A stretch of DNA of 64,000 nucleotides from Phycomyces blakesleeanus NRRL 1555(-) (lineage: Eukaryota; Mucoromycota; Mucoromycetes; Mucorales; Phycomycetaceae), in assembly GCF_001638985.1 (NCBI RefSeq), contig NW_017265192.1, positions 159,681-223,680 on the forward strand. The letters run 5' to 3'. Every line of letters starts with the position of its first letter. Position 1 is the stretch's first letter. Position numbers and translations under genes: made by a program. Below the pieces are notes generated by a model. The model was not told where the DNA came from, searched no databases, and saw only the letters and a list, made by a program, of their open reading frames with translations. Below are positions 35,664 through 48,083 of the stretch, one piece after another.

Positions 35664-37982
35664 TTAAGCGTACAGCTTTCTTGGCAGAGGAATAACAATG
35701 ACATTTGCTGTACCACTACCAGACACATGACTTCCAATTGGAATTGGTGACAAGATGCGGTGAACAGGCAGAATGTTGTCATAGTCGTATTTTAAAAACG
35801 CTGCATCATACAACTTGATACCCTGATTAATTTTTGGCTGATGGCAAGGAATCTGGTACCATTCAATGAAAGCAAAAACATGTTTGGGATTGTGGCAAGC
35901 ATGGAGGTCGGTGTAGATAGGATTGAGTGTAAAATTGTGTGTAAAAAGATACTTGATACAACCAGCGTATATCCCTTTACTATTATTGTTGGTCTCTATA
36001 TACTTGGCCTGTATATAGGACCCTCTCATGATCAAGCCTTCGCCGCCTTTATAGACTTGTCTAAGAAGATTGATAGATGCAATCTTTTGAATTCTGTCAT
36101 TGGCAAATATTCTGTGCCTTAGCATAGTTTTTGCACTACATAGAGTCTCATCATCATACTCAATCTTGTAGAACTTTAAAAGACAGTCGTATTCTGCTTT
36201 TCTCATTGTTGTTGCTTCTTTTAAAGCCAGTGGCAAGGCAGAAGGTGGAAGAGGCTCATTACCAAATGTTTGTTGTTCTGGATTGGTGGCGGATTCCAGG
36301 AATGATGGAAGATGAAAGAATGATGGCGAGTTTTGATGATTGCCAAATGGAATTGTGCCAGTTATACTGTTGGTAAGTTTGCTGAAGAGAGAAATGTAAG
36401 AGGGGTTGGTAATGGTGCTGAGATGTGTGTGATAGAAATCACCCTTGGAAGAGTTCTCAATGAACTTCTTCATGTACGTTTTCTCAAAGCCACTTTTTTG
36501 ATTTGTTTATAATCCTTTCAAGACACCATTGAAACACTCAAAACTAAACAACTAAAAACTGTAGATTGGTCCAAAATCCTGAATCGATTCTTTCAAATGA
36601 AGATGAAGATGCATGTTTGGCAGCAGTAAGTCAAGCTTACAAATTGTTTCACAACCACAGCAGAATTTTTTCAAACTGAGATGGACTTTATCAATCTCTT
36701 CTTCAGTAATGGCTGGCTTTGTTAGTGCCCTACACACATCAGCAAAATGAATCCAGTTTACAAAAAGATTACTTGGCAGGCACGTCTTCAGCAGAACAGG
36801 AGAGTATATCAGACACCAGGATTTCCATTCATCTGCCTTCATAAATGGAAATTCTTTTCCAATCTTTGTTTAGAGAATTGTATACCCCATTGGGAGTGTT
36901 ATTGCATCAGCTTCCTTCTGCATGTCTGCAAAGTCATTACTGTCAAGCAAGCCACATGCGATCCAATTGTCCATCATGTGCTTTGCTGTCCCAAGGAAAA
37001 GATTGTGCATGGGATCGATTACTGTTGCACGCACTGGTTCAAAATAGGTGAGTTGGTGAAGCTCGGACCAATGAATGCCATTCTCAACCTCCAATCGCTT
37101 TCTTTCTGTTAGTGTTCTGGCATTCTTCCACATTATGGCATGCTCAATATTCTCTTCCTTGGTTCTGCTTACTCAGTTGGAGAACTTAAACCCAGAGTAG
37201 TTAACAATAGTGGATCCATCAATGCGTTTGAAATAGCAGTTGCATTTATTACACGCACATGTGCTATTATGGGAGGGGAACCCACATGTTTTTCTTGCAG
37301 CTGGTATATTGCAAGCAACCATCAGCAAAGCAGCACGGATAAGAGCACCAGGGCAGTCATAGATATTTACTGTTATACCCTTGTAGAGAACTATGAGCTT
37401 GTCAATAAGAGGACGCAAATAGTTATTGATCTCGTCAGTACTTGCTTCTTTGGGTCCAGACATTAACCCCACAAGGATAACATTTTCAACCTTGTTGCAC
37501 TCTTCTCTTGACAGATTGTTTACCATGAGATATATGGTACCACAAGAATATGTCACCCCATCAAAGGGCTGGAACCAATCGATATTTAATGTCAAGAGCA
37601 ATGAATGTTCCTTTGCAACAAACTGGGCACCTTCATTATCAACAAACTCTTTCTACATTTTCCCATCATAAACATCAAATAAAGTATCATCAACCTTTGG
37701 CTCGCAGCTTCACTGATTGATATTCTTTTTGAAAGAAGGACGCATGAACAATTTCTTCAAGGAAGCTGTCAACGAGTTTTAGACGAACATACGCTTAGGA
37801 ACCATTGCATTTCTTATACTGTGCTTGTAAAGATCGTTTCCTCAAAAGGTCTTGCTGCCGACTCTTCTAAAATTGCAACATGTTTGTGTGGTGTTGCTGT
37901 AGTCATATAAGGTGTGGCAATTGCTGCATGCTATGTAATTGGATACCTCATTCATCAAATCATTATACCCTGTCATTTTCTT
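35664..37982 (-). pseudogene. Plavaka/tnp2-type transposase of element F/B, 3' two-thirds, heavily mutated
   Basis: Reads from MTGYNDLMNEVSNY near 37979 to PLPRKLYA at 35664 and aligns along its length with the element A protein. Core motifs remain: LNIDWFQPFDGVTYSCGTIY, CNIPAARKTCGFPSHNSTC, VIDPMHNLFLGTAKHMMD and NMHLHLHLKESIQDFGPIY. Conserved Trp codons are stops at 37710-37712 (TGA), 37653-37655 (TAG), 37173-37175 (TGA) and 36552-36554 (TAG). Further TAA stops lie near 36869 and 36508. The 5' part (zinc finger, acidic exons) is at 45090-45872, separated by element C. Confidence 0.88.
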
Positions 37983-38008
37983 CACTGCAAAAGACAACTG
38001 ATTTAAGT
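37983..38008 (+). repeat. left terminal inverted repeat of element C
   Basis: 26 bp starting CACTGCAAAAGACAACTG, matching the right end at 24 of 26 positions. It abuts the ctt target duplication inside the F/B transposase gene. Confidence 0.95.
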
Positions 38009-39780
38009 AGCTTAATTTTTGTTTAAATCCTCCAAAAATCGGTGGTTTATGTTCAATTATAGTTCAGTATTTGTTACAAAAATTAGTTCATTTAGTTAAC
38101 CAAATGATGAGATTATAGATACTAAAATCAATAGATAAATTGAGAGTTATAATTCCCCCTTTTCTTGAAATGTTATAATTGTTTGTAATTCTGGTTATAT
38201 ATTCACCCATAACTTCAAACCGTACCTAAACCCTACTTGTTATGGAATTGGCTTTGAACTCTCTACCTCTTAAAAAATTTTATTTGCTTTAATTACATGA
38301 TATTATTGGATAGATCTCACTAAAATTGACCTAGAATCAGTCTGAAATCTTACAGGAACCAGCATTCAAATGAATGATTGTAAAAAAAAACTTAAATAGA
38401 TCTTGTTGACATCATCAAGAGATGACGCATTTGAAATAGAATCTCATGGAAATATGGTTTTTATTGATTTTTGAATAGTTGGAAAATATATTTAGCTATT
38501 TAATATGGACCACTAATACTTCTTTAAAAGTGTGTATCCGAATAGTACGACTTATATACATGTTATACTTTTATTTATTGGACGGCTTGAATACATTGGA
38601 TGACCTGACTTATACTATACTTCCCTACCTTATCGGTTTCATGTATTTGGCACGTTTTTTGGTTTTACACTTCTTTAACTGAAAATGAAATCCTTGGTAT
38701 TTTCTTGGAGAATACGTTTGTTTGGAGCTACATTAGCTTAGAGCAAAAAAAGATATAGAAGTGTTAATACAGGTTTCTTTATGAAATAAAATGAAATAAC
38801 ATACTTACTAGATCATTTATGGGGCTTCATAACAAATCTCGCAATAGAATAAAAATCCGTTTGATTGATATTTTCTTTTAAATAAAAAGCAAGAGATAAA
38901 ATAAACAACTTTATTAATATGTACGCTTTGATTGTAAAGACACTTGAATTACTTACATATTATAGACACGCGTTTGCAAAAGGGGGCAAACCAGTATGAC
39001 TTGAAAAAAAGACATGACATATTTATCTAAGAAGAATTGATGTTACATTATTTAAGTTGCGTTATATATATATTATCTTTTCATAGACTGAAAATACCAG
39101 AAAGTATATAGTGTCAAGAGCAAAACATCTTTTATTACAAAATGGGTAGAAGTCCTATCATTTTAAAAATAAAAGATATTTAGTCAGCAAGGTGTTTCAT
39201 TTTGGTTAGGAGATTGTTTATTACCTGTACTGTTTTGAATGCTTGTTGAGTGTATTGTTTATCTAATATATATTAAGATGATTCTAAAAGCCAAAAGTAT
39301 TAATAAAAGTTGAGATCTTAAGAGTAAGCTTATCAAGACATATAAAAAGAGACAAAACGAGAAGAGCAGGTTAAAGAAAGAGAAAATAAAAAAGAGGGGC
39401 GCAGTTATTCTATTAAATACAAATTCAGGGTTTTTTTTTTAAAAATAAATAAATCAAAAAATAATTTTTGTCTGTAACTTAGAATTGAAAGAAAACGCAG
39501 TTGCACTATGCCAGCAGCTAATACATATGAAAAACAGAGTATAGTATAAAATCATATTATTCAAATACTAATACATAATATAAGAATAAAACATGGATTG
39601 AAAATTAAATTAAAGAAACACATAAAATACTCACAACAAGAGTGGAAACATTCAAAGCTGTTCTTGTTACGTAATAGATCATGGTGTTCTCTGAGAAAGA
39701 ATAAAACTTAAAGCCCAAATTAAACATAATATAAATAGACCCTTTGGATTTAAAAAAAACAAGATATTCTTATTATTCAC
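38009..39780. other. accessory-gene upstream region of element C
   Basis: 1.8 kb without a supported gene. The block about 38400-38680 aligns with the reverse complement of 3160-3500 in element G (shared CACTAATACTTCTTTA and ATACATGTTA), in the same orientation relative to the accessory gene. An open frame in this block lacks the silent-change bias of coding DNA. Confidence 0.5.
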
Positions 39781-41008
39781 AATGTCAAGAAATCTCAATA
39801 ACAATTCAGTTAACAATGCTTTTGGTGAAGAACCTTCTGTAGGAAGGTAGATTAAAACCAGGCAGTCTTCAATTTTCTTATATTAATTTTATTTTCGTTT
39901 TTTATAAAAATCAAAAAAAAGCCCACCAAGAAATATCAATGATATAAGGACAATAATGTTGCAACACTCACAGGGAACAGTGAGCAATCAAAGACCACTA
40001 GCACCAAAGAGAGCTCGGTTGAATCTTGAAGGTGATTCGTCGGGTAGAACTCGTAGCATCCATGATGTGTACGAGAAACTTGATACCATGAATGGTGTCT
40101 TAAACACTGTTTTGAAGAACACATCTTCTGAGAAAGCCGAAGCCACTGCTAGTAATGCAGTTGAGCAAGACATGTCGCCTGGACATCAACCAACATTGGA
40201 TGTAAGTAATCATAATATGTTTTTATGTAGATAGAATTTAATATACATTTATATTATAGCAATTGTTGCGCGATTATTTGAGTGAAGAGAAATTGTATGA
40301 CCAATACAATACCAATGAAAATAAAAACAGTGAGGGAAACAGACTCGTTCTGAAGTCTGTTACCAATTATCTTCGTTGTCAAGAAGAGGGAAAAAAGGTG
40401 GACTTGCCAACTCTTCAAACTAAGATTGTGCGGCACATTGGCAACAGAAAGTTGCAAAAAAAAACAGGAGAAAAGAAGCAGGAAGAGAATCGACGGGCCT
40501 GTCTTTGTCAGCAATGTGTAAAGGTAAAAAACACACGCACACAATATACTAGATGTGATATTAAATTAGAAATATTATATATTTATATATAGTCGTGTGA
40601 AAGAAGACAATCTGCCTTGAAAGCCAATCGGGCACACTTTGTGAACAGCTTTGGAGAGAATGTTGACAGTATTCTCCATGCTGATTATATGTCAGACCTT
40701 GAGAGTGATGATGAAAGAGAAGAAGAGGAACAGGATTCGTCCTCAGAAAAGAGTTTTTTTGGAGATTCCACCCAAGCTGGAGAAGCAAAGAGGTATAGTA
40801 CAAAAAACTATTTTTTTGGATGGTGTGTAATAATACTTACATTGACATATAGGGAGATAGGTTTGTTGATGAACTTGATGTGGATTATGAGGCAGCTCAT
40901 GATAAGAAAAATAATACCCGTCCATTCGAGCATAAATTTAAAAGAATAAGAGATAAGCGGCTTAGTAAGACCAAGGCAAACAAGCTGCCATCATGGTCAA
41001 AGAAATAA
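39781..41008 (+). CDS. accessory gene of element C, apparently intact
   Basis: Five exons. Exon 1 (39781 to about 39846) encodes MSRNLNNNSVNNAFGEEPSV. Exon 2 (about 39950-40200) has APKRARLNLEG and HDVYEKLDTMNGVL. Exon 3 (about 40261-40523) has LLRDYLSEEKLYDQY, VTNYLRCQEEGKK, QTKIVRHIGNRKLQ and KKQEENRRACLCQQC. Exon 4 (about 40593-40792) has ERRQSALKANRAHF and a Glu/Asp/Ser-rich stretch. Exon 5 (about 40852-41008) has DRFVDELDVDYEAAHDK and the tail KANKLPSWSKK. Introns begin GTAAGT, GTAAAA or GTATAG and end TAG. It is the intact counterpart of the broken G gene. The basic blocks suggest nucleic-acid binding. It lacks the RPxWRSDE motif of elements A, D and E but shares their overall order and WSK tail with A. 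Confidence 0.75.
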
Positions 41009-41093
41009 TAAGACAATAAATCAAACATTTTCTAATAAATTGATAAAAGAGTGCAAAGTGGTATTTTATTAATATTATTTAAGCTTATATTTT

Positions 41094-44000
41094 TTAGGGT
41101 AAAGGGATTACTAAACGTTTAAATTCACTAGTTATAGTAAACCTATATTTAGCAATTGCAATTGGTGAATATAAACGATGTACTGGAATAATACATTCAT
41201 AATTAAGTACAGAAGAAGGTTCATTCCAGAGCTCAATGCCTTCATTTAACATTGGCTGGTAACTCCCCAAAGAATAACTAGAGTACCACTCAACAAACGC
41301 AAAAGTATGGGTGATGACAGTTTCGTTGATGGTTATCAAATGTTGAAATAAATACAGTATACGGCCAGGAAACGCTGCTTTATCTTCACTGTTATTCTCA
41401 AGATAATAGGCGCGGAAATAAGATCCAGAAGAGTATTCCTGTCCAAGAAGAGATATCCGTTTCATTTTCTCAATTCGGTTATTGACAAAAATCTGGTTAG
41501 ACTCACAGTTTGAATAATGGCCAAAAAGATTGTGACTGCCATACGCGTGTCTGTAAAACTCCAGTAAACATTCATAATGTCCCTTGCACATTGTAATCCT
41601 TTGGTCGAGTTTAATTGGAAACACTGAAGGGGGCAACGGCTCACAACCCAAAGCAGAATGGTGAGGGTTTAACGAATATTCAACAAAGTCAGACAGAGAA
41701 AAGGTACTGGCAGTAGAAGATGGATGCAATGCTGCTAATTGATCTTGACTATTTGAAATGCAATGCAGAAAGTCAATTGCGAACTGGGGAAGATGGTTGA
41801 CAAAAGATTGTATGAAGCTGCCAATGTATGTTCTCTCCAAAAATCTCTTCATCATTGTTGATTCGAAGCCGTCTTTTTGATTTGTTTTGATATTCTTCAA
41901 CAAACTATTGTATCTCTCGAAACTGAATAACCAGAAAGCATAAATTGGCCCAAAGTCATGAACACACTCGCCAAGATGAAGATATAGATGCATATTTGGT
42001 GTCACAGCCGATTTTCCATACAGTGTCTGAAATCTTGTACAAAACAATTGGAGTTTACTGTGGGCTTCGTCTATTTCTTTGTCATTGATCGAAGGTTTTG
42101 TGAGTAAGCAGCATGTGTCAACAAACAAAATCCAGTTTTCGAGATTCTTGGCTGGGAGCACATGCTTCAGAACAAATGGAGAGTATATGACGCACCACGA
42201 CTTCCACTCGTCAGCTTTCATGAACGAAAACCCATTGGCAATCTTCTTTGTTATATGCGCATATCCACAAGGTACAAAAATACCATTGGCAAGCTCTTGC
42301 ATAGTTAACTGATTCTTTTCATTGATGTAGTTACACTCGCGCCATATCTGAATCATTCGCTTTGCAGTTCCAAGATAGAGGTTATGCATTGGGTCTATAA
42401 CTGTAAAGTGGACTGGGTCAAAGTAAGATAACCAATGAAGCTCTGACCACCGAGTGCCGTTTTCTTTTTCTAGGCGTGTTCACTCAGTATTGTTCAATGC
42501 ATTTGCCCAGCTGACAGCGTGTTTCAGATTCATTGTCTTCGTGTGTCTCACCCAATTGCTATACTTGGATCCAGAGTAGTCAAGCTTGCTGGTCTTCTTT
42601 ATAGTCGTGAATTGTCGTTGACATTTGTGACAGGCGCATGTGCTCATGTGGCCAGTAAATCCAGAGGTTTTGCAAGTGGCAGGGATATCACAGGCAACAC
42701 ACATCAATGCAGCACGAACAACAATCTTTCTATTTTGCGAGTCTGTCATTTCTACACCAATGTACATCTCCAACAATTCGTCAACGAGCGGCTTCAAGTA
42801 ATGATTCATGCTGTCAGTGCTTGCTTCCTTTGGCCCAGGCATCATACCAACAAGAATGACATTTTCAGACTTAAGGTGTTCACTCCGTGGGAGATTGTTG
42901 ATAGAGAGATATATTGCACCACTGGAATGTGTTCGTCCATCAAATGGCTGAAACCAATCGATATTCAGAGTCAACATTAAAGATCGGCTATCATCAACAA
43001 ACCGTCTGCCATTGATGTCTTTAATATCACTCCAAACTGCACCATCGAAAATGTCAAGTTTGGTGTTTTCAATTATTTGACGATTTCTCCACAAATTGAT
43101 CTTGGACACGAAATCTGGCTTGGAGAATTTTTGTTGCAAGGCGTACTTCAGAGAGTTGAATGGATATACCATTGCTGGAAGAGAATGATTTCCGGTTGAC
43201 ACTTTAAAGAAATTGTTGTTGCAAATGGCGGATTGAGAGAATTTCTTAAATGTACAGACTCTTTGACTTGTTTCTGGAGAATAAATCGAATGACATTGTG
43301 AGCATGCAATGTATACTGTCATTCCATCTGTTGCCATGTTAAATCCTATCTTATGCTTCAAGCTATTGGTCGTCAGTGGAAGGGCGCCAGACATATCACA
43401 GAGAGACAGTAGAGTATTACAATATTCAATGAGAATCGATACACTGCTTTCCACCAAAAAGATCAAGTGAAATATGACAATGAATACTGCAACAAAGCAG
43501 ATATACAAGGGCATGTTATCAAAAGACAAAGGACGAACTATGAAGACAAAGGTTAAGTTAGTTTAAATTAATATATTGATTAATTGTCTATACTGTATTA
43601 ATTCATACCTGATTCTACTATTGAGGTCCCACTGGTCTTATCAAAGTTTTCTTCTTGTTCAAAATCAAAACCAGTATCGCCTTCTTCAATCTCATCACCA
43701 TCAACCACAAATGCTCCTGTAATTATATCTTCGGTAGTAAAGATGGACTCTTCTTGGGACAAAGGTAAGTCAACTGGAAAGAAATAATTGTTGTAAAGAT
43801 GTAGAAATAAAAATATAATTACAATTATAATCATATAAAAAATAAAAAATAAAAAAAAGATATATCAGTTTCAATTATTATTTTGTTCATTTATTTTATT
43901 TTATTTTCTTACCTTCTTGATCAAATTCAATGTTTTGTTCTTCATTTTCATCTTCATATTCGCCTTCGCCTTTGTTTTTGTAATCATAATCATTGTCATT

Positions 44001-44268
44001 GTCACTGTCAATACTATCTACTTCCATGTTGTCAAAATGTTCTTCAGGAACATCTATTTTATGAATTAATTTATATTAATTTTACATGTACAGCTCGAGT
44101 TATTCTTGTTATTTACCTATTGCATCGTCTTTGGCAACAGGCACTATATGTTTCTCATAGTGTCGTTGTGCATTTTGTCTTTTCTGTTTCTTTCCACGGC
44201 TATCCAACTTTGTACAGTCTGGAAATTTACAGATAACATAACTGTCTTTCTTTTGATTATTGGACATG
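41094..44268 (-). pseudogene. Plavaka/tnp2-type transposase of element C, one in-frame TGA
   Basis: Exon 1 (44268 to about 44118) has VICKFPDCTKL then NAQRHYEKH, a Cx4C..Hx4H finger different from the CxCxxC module of elements A, D and E. Two acidic exons follow (about 44055-43915 and 43772-43607). The long exon from about 43553 has a hydrophobic start, KIGFNMATDGMTVYIACSQC, LNIDWFQPFDGRTHSSGAIY with the Asp codon at 42957-42959, CDIPATCKTSGFTGHMSTC, VIDPMHNLYLGTAKRM, and NMHLYLHLGECVHDFGPIY. The C-terminal domain ends VIPLP at 41094. The only lesion found is TGA at 42480-42482, in the NNTE/TRLEKENG region where relatives have a coding triplet. Reading through it would give a full-length enzyme. 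Confidence 0.88.
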
Positions 44269-45089
44269 TCGATTGTTTTAAATTATAAAAAAAATTATAT
44301 AGATTTGAAGAGATCTTGATCAAGGTCTTTATATACCAAAAAAAAATTATAAATAGATAAAATACTGCTCCATGCCATGACTATAGTATGCCAAGTAATT
44401 CTTTGATACATCTACCACACATATCATCATAATTATACTCATATATCGTTAAGTCATTAACCAAGTCAAATACTGCGTACATTACTAAAAGTGTACGCAA
44501 TTTTTTTTAAAAGTCTTTTTTTAGAATTATAATATTTGATATGACAATGATTTGACCATGACAAAAAATAATCCAAAAATGGAACATTCGCCTCTCACAA
44601 CATGTGAAATAAAAAAATCTGATATTTTAGTTCCATATATCAAAGGGAAAAATCACGCAAAAATATTGTCACAGTAAAAATGAAATCACAACCTTTTGTC
44701 TCGTTCCCTTGAAATATATTGATTAAATATTTGTTCTTATATTCACATTTATAATATATAAAATATATTTAAATGATTTATTTTGAAATAGAAAAAGTGA
44801 AACCTTAAGAATATATATAATTTTTATTAAATATTATATTAACTTTTGTATAAGTGTTTTTTCAGTGTAATTTAGAATTATATCAAAGAAGTGTATAATA
44901 TAAAAAAAAACCCACTTTTGTAATTTTATGGCCAAAAAAAATGACGGTAGTGTGATTTTACAGCTTAAAAAGAGCAATCTGAAATCACAACAGAAAAAAA
45001 TAGAAATTATTTGAAAAAATTAAAAATCGAAAATTGTAGTAAAATTTTTGCAGATTTTCAGGAACTAAAATCAGTGGTCTTTTGCAGTG
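44269..45089. other. transposase-side end of element C
   Basis: 820 bp of AT-rich DNA without a gene, containing the transposase promoter side and, at 45064-45089, the right terminal inverted repeat. An internal GGTAGTG near 44954 resembles a CACTA-type end but is not needed to explain the structure. Confidence 0.6.
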
Positions 45090-45872
45090 CTTCAGACCAG
45101 GAATACTTATAGGAAGTTTGAAATCCTCTACGTAATGTTCAAGTATTGTATTGATGAACGTGATCAAAATCACAGCGCCATCATCCACAATGAAAGTCAA
45201 AATAAATATCATAGTGAAAATGGCAATTACTCTATACCAAGAATTTTCCGGGAGGTTTGCTGTAGACTCTATAGATTATCATGATATAGTATTAATTTTT
45301 GTTTTCTTGGTTTGATCTAGATCAATTCATTTTAATTATCATTTATTTTTAATAGTTACCCTGTTCTTCCTCTCTGTCTTGCTCTTCTGGCTCAATATCA
45401 TCCGACAATTCATATTCAGACTCATACTCTGAAGTATACTCCTCTGTTCCAAAAAGAGATTCTTCCACCAAAAGAGGTAAGTCGGTATGGACATACTGCT
45501 CTGGTGAGGGTGCACCAACAGAGTGATTGTCATCTATTGGTACCAAGTTTAAATAGAGTGCACATTGGGTATAAAAAATAAAATACTATTACCTTCAATA
45601 TATTCTTCAATTTGATCTATGTCCATATCAGTTTCACCAGTGTTTACTTTGGCTGTCAAAACTATTTGTTTCAATTAATTAGAATACATCATATAAATAA
45701 ATAAAAAATTGATAACTTTAGTTACTATTAATAATTTTATTCATTTTCTATTGTTGTCATTCTGGGCATGACGCTTGGCAGTTCTTTTATCTGTTGTGAT
45801 GTATCTGAGAGGATTGCGATTGCATCTTGTATATTTATAACAAACTTCATTGGGATTGGCAATGGCAAACAT
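45090..45872 (-). pseudogene. Plavaka/tnp2-type transposase of element F/B, 5' exons
   Basis: ATG at 45872 opens MFAIANPNEVCYKYTRCNRN, in which two zinc-binding Cys are Tyr relative to element A, then TTDKRTAKRHAQND and an early TGA. Acidic exons follow near 45665-45595 and 45540-45362 (SVGAPSPEQYVHTDLPLLVE). The long exon starts near 45275 with FTMIFILTFIVDDGAVILIT and stops at SIPGLK, where element C begins. The continuation is at 37979. A fossil copy, but very useful as an empty-site reference. Confidence 0.88.
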
Positions 45873-46113
45873 TTTTTTACTTATTTTTTTTAATAATAAA
45901 GGAAGTGTGTAACAGTCATTGCTTATTATAATTGTCTTTATTATTTTAAAAAAATTCTCTCAGGGACTCTGATATATATTAGGCCAATGATATGTCTTTA
46001 AATATATTCTTGCTGCTAAACACAGGAAATGATCTGGGTTGTAATTTTTTTACTACTATTATTGATAATTTTAGATAAGTGGAATTCAATTATTTTAAGA
46101 TGTTTTTGTAGTG
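45090..46113 (-). mobile_element. Plavaka-like element F/B, right half with terminus
   Basis: Begins with the second CTT copy of the element C target duplication and ends at TTTTGTAGTG (46113), i.e. CACTACAAAAACATC read inward, followed by aaa. It contains the 5' exons of the F/B transposase and its leader. The whole segment aligns with the 5' end of element A (6394-6449 plus 11001-11266 and 18816 onward) and so supplies the uninterrupted versions of both insertion sites in A. Confidence 0.9.
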
Positions 46114-46232
46114 AAAGATACAGTAATTCTGTAATGGTAACTTCTCACGCATCTAAATATCCAGAGACTTATTTTCATCAGGGAGAAACTTATACAGTAA
46201 ATTCTTCATCTATATTTTTTATTTAACACTTT

Positions 46233-46803
46233 TTAAATAACTTCTATCTTATAGTATTCTTCACACATCTTTCTCATTTTGTTATAGATGTCTTTATAAT
46301 TAGACTTTCTAATGTCTATACCCCACTCTTCAATTTGTTTCAAAACTGAAACTCTAGTATTTCTACAGGTTCTGCCCCCTTTTAACTGATCTTCAATAAT
46401 TTTGATGGCCTCAGAAGGTAAAAGCAATGTTCTAATTTCTGAAGCGTCACCAGAAACATAGTTGGTATGATCTTTAGTCATACAAATTAAAACTACTTCA
46501 GGGTTGTTGACGTATTGCTTGATGAAAATAGTGGCTTCGCAATAACAAAGCTTAGTGTCTTTCTGAGCAAGACAAACATTTTTGTCTGATATATAAAATC
46601 TTGCTTGGTGACATTTTCTTGTCTTTTCATACATCAGTTCTCTTACACGAAGTTTTCTACATTTATTCCACTTTGTTGAACAAAGTGATTGAATGTGATC
46701 AAGACATTGTTCTCATTTACTTGCTTTTACTTTTACTACAACATCCAAAGCAAGCAGTTTTATTTCTTCTGTAGATGAGTTGACTAAAGCATTCTGTACA
46801 TTT
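46233..46803 (-). pseudogene. MULE-type transposase, N-terminal domain fragment
   Basis: About 185 codons: NSSTEEIKLLALDVVVKVKA, a TGA, then HIQSLCSTKWNKCRKLRVRE, MTKDHTNYVSGDASEIRTLL and SNYKDIYNKMRKMCEEYY. It aligns with the N-terminal part of the MULE at 49601 (VTKDHAEHTPGDMRSDICTL; NYYDIWNLINK). The catalytic and SWIM domains are missing. By family knowledge this region is the DNA-binding N-terminus. Confidence 0.7.
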
Positions 46804-47540
46804 CAAAGATTGAATATAATGTTGAACATTAGCAAGCTTGTATTATGATAGTATATGTAATTAAAATAAAGAGGAGAGAAGAAGAAAAACATAGCAAAAA
46901 AAAGTTTTAATAAAAGCCACCTTGAAAATTCTCTATATGAAAAAGCCACATCCTTATAATTTAAAGCCCTTTGCAACATAAAAAAGTAGACTCTCTAAGT
47001 AATTTAAACTTGGCATGCAAGGAAATATATATGTACATTTTTTACATCATTTTATGTCATCACATTGTCACGTGTGATATGTGGTTATGTATAAGAGATG
47101 TACAAGAAGAGATAAATGTATGTAAGAAGAGAAATTAAAAAGAGAAATTGAGGATTTGGGTTCAATTTTGGATAAATTGGAGTGATAAAATAGTCTTTTT
47201 GTTATTAAATAGATCAGTTAAAGAAATTAAAATGGAATCTAACACTAAGATAAGAATGTAAATAATTTGAATGATTAGAGAAATAGTTAAACTAAAAGAA
47301 GTGAAGTAAATAATACCAATTCTAAAGAGTTAACTTCAAGAAAAAAATGTTTACTAGAGTAAAGGATTTAACTAAAGTGAAATTTACTATGGTAAATTTA
47401 CTAAGAAATAAATAAAAAAGATAAATTGGGACAAAATAATAAAATATAAGGGGATGGTCAATCTTCTATGAAGACTTGACAGAAAAATAAAGAAAACGGA
47501 AGAAATTTTATAAAAAGAGATCAGAAATAATAGACATCAT

Positions 47541-48083
47541 TGTGGTGATCCAGACACTCGGATGTTGGATTTATCACATATAAGAACATATTCATATTGG
47601 GATAGCGTAGTAGCTATCATCTTGTCAGTATAAAATATATATAAACGATTAAGTAATCAGCCCAATAATTATTACAGTTAGTACTGTAGATAATATCTTA
47701 AAGATTGTTAAGATAATTATATCATACTGCCGGGTAAACTGTGTCAGATCGATATGGAGCTAATTTAGTAGGAAGTCCTAAAGCTCTAGTATAAAAGAGA
47801 AAAGAATAGCTAAGAGCTAAAGAAGTACGATTTAGGACTTGATGTCATAATTGTAACACCGACACTAGTTAAGCAGTAAATACACTCTAATAACCAAATA
47901 TAGTAAAGGAAGAAAGCCTTAAGAAACTAAGACGTAATGACAAGAGCAGATTGTGTTTTCTTATAAAAAGGGACACTTTTTATTTATGAATAAAAACAAC
48001 TTATATACAGTCTCAAAGTATTTCTATACGTCTCTATTATCAAATATTTTATTTTTCTATTGTTTCGTACCTGAAATACCACA
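47541..48083. repeat. solo LTR 1 (543 bp, TSD ATCAT)
   Basis: Starts TGTGGTGATC and ends AATACCACA, a TG..CA repeat with inverted TGTGGT/ACCACA ends. It is flanked by perfect 5-bp duplications ATCAT (47536-47540 and 48084-48088). The homologous site in R1 (near 26843) is uninterrupted. It contains no coding region. Strand and superfamily cannot be decided from a solo LTR. Confidence 0.92.

Larger units (their letters stand above)
35271..37982 (-). mobile_element. Plavaka-like element F/B, left half
   Basis: The 3' part of a transposase gene and the 3' end of its accessory gene. On the right it stops at CTT (37980-37982), where element C begins. Its missing 5' part lies across C at 45090-46113, whose flank repeats CTT. 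On the left it stops at 35270, the end of element E. It belongs to the same subfamily as element A: 35271-35640 aligns with the reverse complement of about 21860-22245. Confidence 0.85.
37983..45089 (-). mobile_element. Plavaka-like DNA transposon C (7107 bp, complete, TSD CTT)
   Basis: Terminal inverted repeats of 26 bp with 24 matches: CACTGCAAAAGACAACTG.. at 37983 and its counterpart CACTGCAAAAGACCACTG.. read inward from 45089. The target duplication ctt is at 37980-37982 and 45090-45092. It splits the transposase gene of element F/B at the codon just before MTGYND. It carries a + accessory gene (39781-41008) and a convergent - transposase gene (44268-41094) with a single nonsense codon. 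The best-preserved complete Plavaka-like element here. Confidence 0.95.

Noticed and set aside
44940..44954. GACGGTAGTG as the right end of an element
   Set aside because: Element C's true end at 45089 is fixed by a 26-bp inverted repeat and a CTT duplication; this is an internal look-alike.
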